DNA of 58,020 nucleotides, from contig NZ_JAYMFF010000027.1 of the NCBI RefSeq assembly GCF_035989245.1, positions 1 through 58,020 on the forward strand, read 5' to 3'. The notes under the pieces are model-generated. The model made no database searches. It saw only the letters and a list, made by a program, of their open reading frames with translations, and was not told where the DNA came from. This document shows, one piece after another, positions 53,947 through 58,020 of this stretch. Source of the DNA: Adlercreutzia wanghongyangiae. GTDB taxonomy: Bacteria > Actinomycetota > Coriobacteriia > Coriobacteriales > Eggerthellaceae. Made by a program: the position numbers and the translations under genes. Numbering within the stretch: position 1 is the first letter of the stretch; each line of letters starts with the position of its first letter.

Positions 53947-54552
53947 CTATTTTTCGCAATGCTCCACAATCTGGGCTGCGCGTTTCTTCAGCATGCCGCG
54001 GCCGTTCGTCGCATCGAACCGCATGCGATCAGCCAGACCGGTTTTCACCTCAGGGGCCAACTTGCCCTGGGAAAAGTCGATGACGGCCACCAGCATATCC
54101 TGGAATTCCAAATCACCGTGATAGCACTGGATGCCCTCGTCGATAAGCGACCACACCTTCTCGGAGCGCTTCTCGGTCGTGGCGCCCAAGCGGCACAGAA
54201 AGCGCATGGCGGCCAGGCGCAAAGGACCGCTGTCCTCGTCGAACAGGGCCGCTTCTGCTCCGGGGATGGCCTTCTCGCACCCACGGGCATCCGCGGGAAC
54301 CAGCTGGGCCAGCGCATCGAGGCACTCCCAGCGCGTCTGCGCCTCGGGGCGTTCCAAGGCGTCTACGAGCGACGGCGCAAACGGCACGAGCAACTCGGCG
54401 TTCTCTCGCGCTACGCCGGCGATAATGCGAGCCGCCTGCTGGCGATCGCGCCGACTGCCCGCCGCAAGGGTTTCCGTCAGCGCAGCGATAACCTCGGGGT
54501 TCTTCTGCGCGTCTGCGATTTGCTGCTTGTCTTCGGGATTCTCCGAACTCAA
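53947..54552 (-). CDS. HEAT-repeat-like helical protein, hypothetical
   Basis: A 201-residue, all-helical protein with repeated patterns (RRDRQQAARIIAGVARENAELLVPFAPSLVDAL; RPEAQTRWECLDALAQLVPAD; LRLAAMRFLCRLGATT) like HEAT repeats, suggesting a protein-binding scaffold. The start is taken as TTG at 54550-54552 because GAGAGGACGG precedes it and a TATAAT at 54612-54617 (minus strand) would start transcription near 54605, too close to the GTG at 54606. It lies 20 bp upstream of acnA and is probably cotranscribed; any link to aconitase is inference. Confidence 0.72.
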   Translation of the reverse strand: MSSENPEDKQQIADAQKNPEVIAALTETLAAGSRRDRQQAARIIAGVARENAELLVPFAPSLVDALERPEAQTRWECLDALAQLVPADARGCEKAIPGAEAALFDEDSGPLRLAAMRFLCRLGATTEKRSEKVWSLIDEGIQCYHGDLEFQDMLVAVIDFSQGKLAPEVKTGLADRMRFDATNGRGMLKKRAAQIVEHCEK

Positions 54553-54691
54553 GGGGCACCGTCCTCTCTCGATTGCCGATACCTTGACCAGGCCGTATGT
54601 TTCCACGCAGCATTATACGCGCCGCACACGGGCGTCTATGCGCACGAAGACGATTAATACGGCCGAAGGCGCCGCCTCGAGCGGACACGTC

Positions 54692-55828
54692 CTAGATGGA
54701 GTTCATCTCCTCGGCGCAGCGGTCGTACCAATGCTGCCAGTTGGGCGGGCAGTACTTCTTAGCCGCGCTCTCCGACAGCGTGTAGCCATAGCCGCGGGCC
54801 AAGCCGCTTACGTGAGCGTTGATGGCCTCTTCCCAGCTGCCCCAGCTCGCATTGCCCCAACCCCAGGCGTTGTGGGGCCTGAAGCACGCAGCGCCCTTCG
54901 AGCTTTCCACAGCCGAAATAGCCGGCGACCAGCGCGGATCGACCCCGTAGTCCCAGGCAGCCGAGGCGAAGGTCTCACCCGTACCCGCCAGCGGCGAGCC
55001 TGACAGGTACCGGTTGATGCGAGGAGCCCACTGCTCCACGAACGAAGCTTTGTCACTCGACCAATCGGCCCCGTCGTCCGAGGCGCTCGTAGAAGGTACC
55101 TCCTCGGGAGCCTCTGCCTCCTCGTCGGGCGCCTCCTGCTCGGCCTCTTGAGCAGCGGCCTCCTCGGCAGCCTTCTTCGCAGCGGCCTCCTCGGCCGCCT
55201 TCCGAGCCGCCTCCTGGGCTTCCCGCTCGCGGCGCGCCTCTTCCTGGGCCTGGCGTTGGGCTTCCTCGCGCGCCTGCTGCGCCGCGGCCAGCGACGACTC
55301 GGCCGCCGCCTGCTGCTGCTCGGCCTCGGCGCGGGCCGCATCCAGCGATGCCCGCGTGGCCTCAAGCTCTTCCCGCATCGCGGCGAGGGCGCGAATGGCC
55401 TCCAAATTCCTATCTTGATAACGCGTCAGATAGTCGACCCGTACGAGGAAGTCCGTAATGCTCTCCGATGCCAGCACCATGTTGATGAGCGAGCGCCCCT
55501 CGCGGTTCATCTTGTACAGCACCGTAACGGCCTCGTCGCTTCGCTCTTGCTGCTCGGGCAGCTCCTCTTCAAGCTCGGCGATACGCTGTTCGTTATCAGC
55601 CGTCTGTTGCTCCAGCTCGGCAAGGCGCGCCACCGCCGCGTCGTAGGCCGCCGCCGATTCCTCAATCTGGCGCTGGGCATCGCTGATCTTCGCCTCGGTC
55701 TCCTCGGTAATACCCCAGGCCGAAGGCGGCGCAGACACCAGGCACGGTACCGCTAGCAGCATTGCCAGCAGCCATGTCATCGCACGCAGTGCGGGGGTTT
55801 TCCGCCCCAAAGGCCTTTTATCCCGCAA
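54692..55828 (-). CDS. Secreted coiled-coil protein with C-terminal peptidoglycan-hydrolase-like domain
   Basis: About 378 residues: a signal sequence (MTWLLAMLLAVPCLVSAPPSAWG), a long coiled coil (about residues 45-230, with KKAAEEAAAQEAEQEA-type repeats) as in PcsB/EnvC-like cell-wall proteins, an acidic linker, and a C-terminal domain FASAAWDYGVDPRWSPAISAVES with HNAWGWG and SWEEAINAHVSGLARGYG, resembling glucosaminidase/lysozyme-like enzymes. It probably acts on peptidoglycan. The start is chosen as TTG at 55828 because AAAGGA lies seven bases upstream; ATG at 55858 or 55780 has none. It overlaps the acyltransferase stop by 11 bp. Confidence 0.82.
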   Translation of the reverse strand: MRDKRPLGRKTPALRAMTWLLAMLLAVPCLVSAPPSAWGITEETEAKISDAQRQIEESAAAYDAAVARLAELEQQTADNEQRIAELEEELPEQQERSDEAVTVLYKMNREGRSLINMVLASESITDFLVRVDYLTRYQDRNLEAIRALAAMREELEATRASLDAARAEAEQQQAAAESSLAAAQQAREEAQRQAQEEARREREAQEAARKAAEEAAAKKAAEEAAAQEAEQEAPDEEAEAPEEVPSTSASDDGADWSSDKASFVEQWAPRINRYLSGSPLAGTGETFASAAWDYGVDPRWSPAISAVESSKGAACFRPHNAWGWGNASWGSWEEAINAHVSGLARGYGYTLSESAAKKYCPPNWQHWYDRCAEEMNSI

Positions 55829-57740
55829 CAGTGTCGTCCTTTCCCAACTGCCCCGCATCGCTCAGCGGCCCCCAGGTAATCCCGACCGGCGCGGCCTGCT
55901 CCTCGGCCGCCTGCGCAGCAGCTTCTTTTTCGTAATGCGCCTCCAGCGACGCCTGAATCATCTCCATGTACTTCTCGCAGCCCGACGGCTTCAGATGCGT
56001 ACCGTCACCATCGAACCACTCGTCATGTCCCGCGCTGTAGGAATACCAGTCGATCAGCGTCACATTGTCATGGGCCTCAGCAGCCCGCGCCAGCAGATCG
56101 TTGTTAATATCCTGCAGGGGAAACGGCGTGCGCACGTTCACCACGAACACCGTTTTCTCCGGCGGAACCAGTTCAATCATAGCATTCACTTGGGGCTCGG
56201 TCGCCACACCGTTGCTTCCCAGCTCAAAGACAACAATATCTCCGTCCCAACCGGCGGCCACCTCGGCATCGTAAAATTCAGCGGCTTTGGAAAGCTGCCG
56301 CGATACCGCCGAATTCAGAACGGCATGGGGGAAGTAGCGATGGAAGGTACCATAGCCCCCGTTGTCGTTCTCGTCGCGCATGGCCGCCGTCACCGAGTCG
56401 CCAATAAGCAGGAAATCGGCATAGCGTGCCCGCTCGCGCGGCGTGGCATCAGGGTTTTGGGACGGATCGATGCACACAACTGAGTCTCGCTCCCACGAGC
56501 GCTCCACCACAGCGGGCTGATACGCCTCGCCCCCGGTTTGGGCCAAGCTCTGCTGCGTGGCCACCGGCGGTACAACCACCATCACCGCCACAGCGGCCAC
56601 CACCAAGGCCGCAGTGCCCCCCAGCGGCATCAGGCGCTGCTGCACCAACCGCCCTAACGACGCCTCGCGCGTGGCCCAGGCCTTCAGGAACCGTCCGATG
56701 GCACCATGGCGGATGGGATTCTCGACAAACTGATAGGAAAACGATGCCACGGCCACAATCACCGCCACCTGGACGACGTAACCGTACCAGGGCACTTCGC
56801 CGGTGAAATTGCGCGGATTCATAAGCAGCAGCAGCGGATAATGCCACAAATATATGCTGTAAGAGCGCTTGCCGACCCACACGAGAGGAGCCCACGACAG
56901 CAGGCGGGCCATCAACGCGGGCGGGAACACCAGCGCCACGATGACAACAGCCGTCAGCACCGACACCAGAAGAATGCCGCCCTCATACAAGAAGGGCGAA
57001 TAGCCGTTCACGAACACCATGAAGGCGATGATGGCTACAAAAGCGGCCGTACCGCACCAATCCACCAGATGGCGCTGCCGCGGCGTGAGGCCCCGCGGCC
57101 CGCGGCCCAACACGCGCGCTTCGGGGAATATGAACGCAAACAGCGCGCCAATCAGCAACGAGAATACGCGCGTATCGGTACCGTAGTACACGCGCGACGG
57201 ATCGCCCGCAGGATCGTAGAGCAGAAACATCAACAGGGCCGACACCGCAATGAGCACCACGAGCCCCCGCTGGATGGTGCGCCGCTTTACCCGAGTGCGG
57301 AAGAGCAGCAACAACAGAGGCGGCAGAATCAAATAGAACTGCTCCTCGATGGCCAACGACCAGAAATGGTTTACCGGCGATGGCGCACCCATTGCCTCGA
57401 AGTAGCTGAGATCTTGGAAAATGAACCACCAATTGCTGAAGAAGAACAGGGCTGCTACGACGTCCTGGCGCAGACGCGTCAACAAATCAGGCGCCAAGAA
57501 CGCCGTGACGACAGCGACCACCAATATAAGAAACACCACTGCAGGCACAAGTCGTCGCACCCGGTTCATCCAGAAGTGGGGCAGATCGATCGTGCCGCTC
57601 CGATTCCATTCCTTAACGAGAATGCCCGTGATCAGATAGCCCGACAGCACAAAGAAAATGGTCACGCCCATCAAGCCGCACGGCAAAATGGACGCGTCGA
57701 TATGGTAGAGCACCACCGCCGCCACAGCGATCGTACGCAA
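55818..57740 (-). CDS. Acyltransferase 3 family protein with C-terminal SGNH-like domain (OafA-like)
   Basis: A 640-residue protein: about ten membrane segments with the acyltransferase-3 signature (VVLYHIDASILPCGLMGVTIFFVLSGYLI; YWSLAIEEQFYL-type NHFWSLAIEEQFYLILP), then an outer SGNH-like domain (FLLIGDSVTAAM; GDGTHLKPSG). Such proteins acylate surface sugars or peptidoglycan. The conserved LDGLR start of the family is encoded upstream of the first usual start codon (TTG, 57740): the frame is open to 57779 and the only codon at correct distance from AGGAGA is ACG at 57774-57776. The coordinates given use TTG; the real protein may be 12 residues longer. Confidence 0.87.
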   Translation of the reverse strand: MRTIAVAAVVLYHIDASILPCGLMGVTIFFVLSGYLITGILVKEWNRSGTIDLPHFWMNRVRRLVPAVVFLILVVAVVTAFLAPDLLTRLRQDVVAALFFFSNWWFIFQDLSYFEAMGAPSPVNHFWSLAIEEQFYLILPPLLLLLFRTRVKRRTIQRGLVVLIAVSALLMFLLYDPAGDPSRVYYGTDTRVFSLLIGALFAFIFPEARVLGRGPRGLTPRQRHLVDWCGTAAFVAIIAFMVFVNGYSPFLYEGGILLVSVLTAVVIVALVFPPALMARLLSWAPLVWVGKRSYSIYLWHYPLLLLMNPRNFTGEVPWYGYVVQVAVIVAVASFSYQFVENPIRHGAIGRFLKAWATREASLGRLVQQRLMPLGGTAALVVAAVAVMVVVPPVATQQSLAQTGGEAYQPAVVERSWERDSVVCIDPSQNPDATPRERARYADFLLIGDSVTAAMRDENDNGGYGTFHRYFPHAVLNSAVSRQLSKAAEFYDAEVAAGWDGDIVVFELGSNGVATEPQVNAMIELVPPEKTVFVVNVRTPFPLQDINNDLLARAAEAHDNVTLIDWYSYSAGHDEWFDGDGTHLKPSGCEKYMEMIQASLEAHYEKEAAAQAAEEQAAPVGITWGPLSDAGQLGKDDTVAG

Positions 57741-57828
57741 ACCATCTAAAGCAGGAATGTAGCCCTTACCAGCCGTTGAGCTCTCCTATCTTCTCTAATC
57801 CCCCTGGCTATTCTAATGAACTTCACCC

Positions 57829-57869
57829 AAAAGAAAAGACCCCATTGGACCGATGGTCCAATGGGGTCT
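57829..57869 (-). terminator. Terminator of the rRNA operon
   Basis: GACCCCATTGGACC (57838-57851) pairs exactly with 57855-57868 around three bases; the minus strand continues TTTTCTTTT. It follows the 5S rRNA gene. Confidence 0.93.
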
Positions 57870-57956
57870 GAGCATTTCAAAATACTGAGGGTTGAGGCAG
57901 AAGATGATTCTGCCCAATGCTGAAGACGCTTTCCTTGTCTCAGGCGGCAAAAAGCG

Positions 57957-58020
57957 CCCCCTGCGAGCGGAACGACCTGTCCTCCCGCGGCCTGGCGCCG
58001 CAGTACTATCGGCGATGCGG
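57957..58020 (-). rRNA. rrf: 5S ribosomal RNA, 3' part (cut by window edge)
   Basis: The minus strand from the window end reads GCCGATAGTACTGCGG and then CCGCGGGAGGACAGGTCG, the conserved 3' half of bacterial 5S rRNA. The 3' end is set near 57957 and is approximate to a few bases. The 5' part, and presumably the 23S and 16S genes, lie beyond the window. Confidence 0.87.

Overview
The window is GC-rich bacterial chromosome and reads as an anaerobic actinobacterium of the class Coriobacteriia, most likely family Eggerthellaceae; the genus is not resolved. Pointers are an actinobacterial-type integration host factor (mIHF), a methionine aminopeptidase with an N-terminal SEC-C zinc motif, Tat-exported molybdopterin and flavin reductases that each sit beside a membrane-embedded LuxR-type regulator (the arrangement known from Eggerthella lenta), an arginine deiminase, a citramalate synthase and a split 2-hydroxyacyl-CoA dehydratase/activase-like system. 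No phage, insertion sequence, CRISPR array or tRNA gene was seen.

Layout. 1-8.4 kb: start of arcA (cut by the window edge), a long AT-rich gap, an amidohydrolase, mazG, mIHF, a SpoU rRNA methyltransferase with a small membrane protein, and htpG behind a textbook promoter and CIRCE element. 8.6-9.5 kb: a PIN-domain toxin-antitoxin pair under a perfect 42-bp palindrome. 9.6-18.3 kb: an MFS permease fused to CBS domains, a membrane LuxR regulator and a divergent four-gene DMSO-reductase-type operon (A, B, B, C). 18.3-18.7 kb: a tandem array of REP-like palindromes. 18.7-22 kb: three overlapping genes for an activase/dehydratase-like system. 22-28.4 kb: J-domain protein, CmpB-type membrane protein, several membrane proteins and an MFS permease. 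28.6-31.9 kb: a second LuxR regulator divergent from a Tat-exported flavoprotein reductase. 32-35.3 kb: map, a membrane XRE regulator and a membrane protein. 35.4-39.1 kb: a candidate small RNA, then a YfcC transporter/LuxR divergon flanked by two equal-length copies of an undescribed 173-bp inverted-repeat element. 39.3-44.2 kb: an NrdD-tail-like protein and the replication/recombination cluster recR-ybaB-dnaX-dedA-SRP RNA. 44.4-57.8 kb: exported serine hydrolase, cimA, CapA-like protein, aspS, acnA, HEAT-like protein, a cell-wall hydrolase-like protein and an acyltransferase. The window ends in the 3' part of a 5S rRNA gene and the terminator of its rRNA operon.

Functional picture. Energy metabolism is anaerobic respiration with dedicated exported reductases, probably regulated one by one by membrane LuxR proteins, plus arginine fermentation; the rest is housekeeping (protein folding, nucleotide sanitation, DNA replication and repair, tRNA charging, TCA and isoleucine carbon flow, envelope work). 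The signals that gene calling does not explain are the 173-bp paired element around the yfcC/luxR module, the 125-bp REP array with one related palindrome built in frame into dnaX, the stand-alone small RNA, and several long perfect inverted repeats in 5' leaders.
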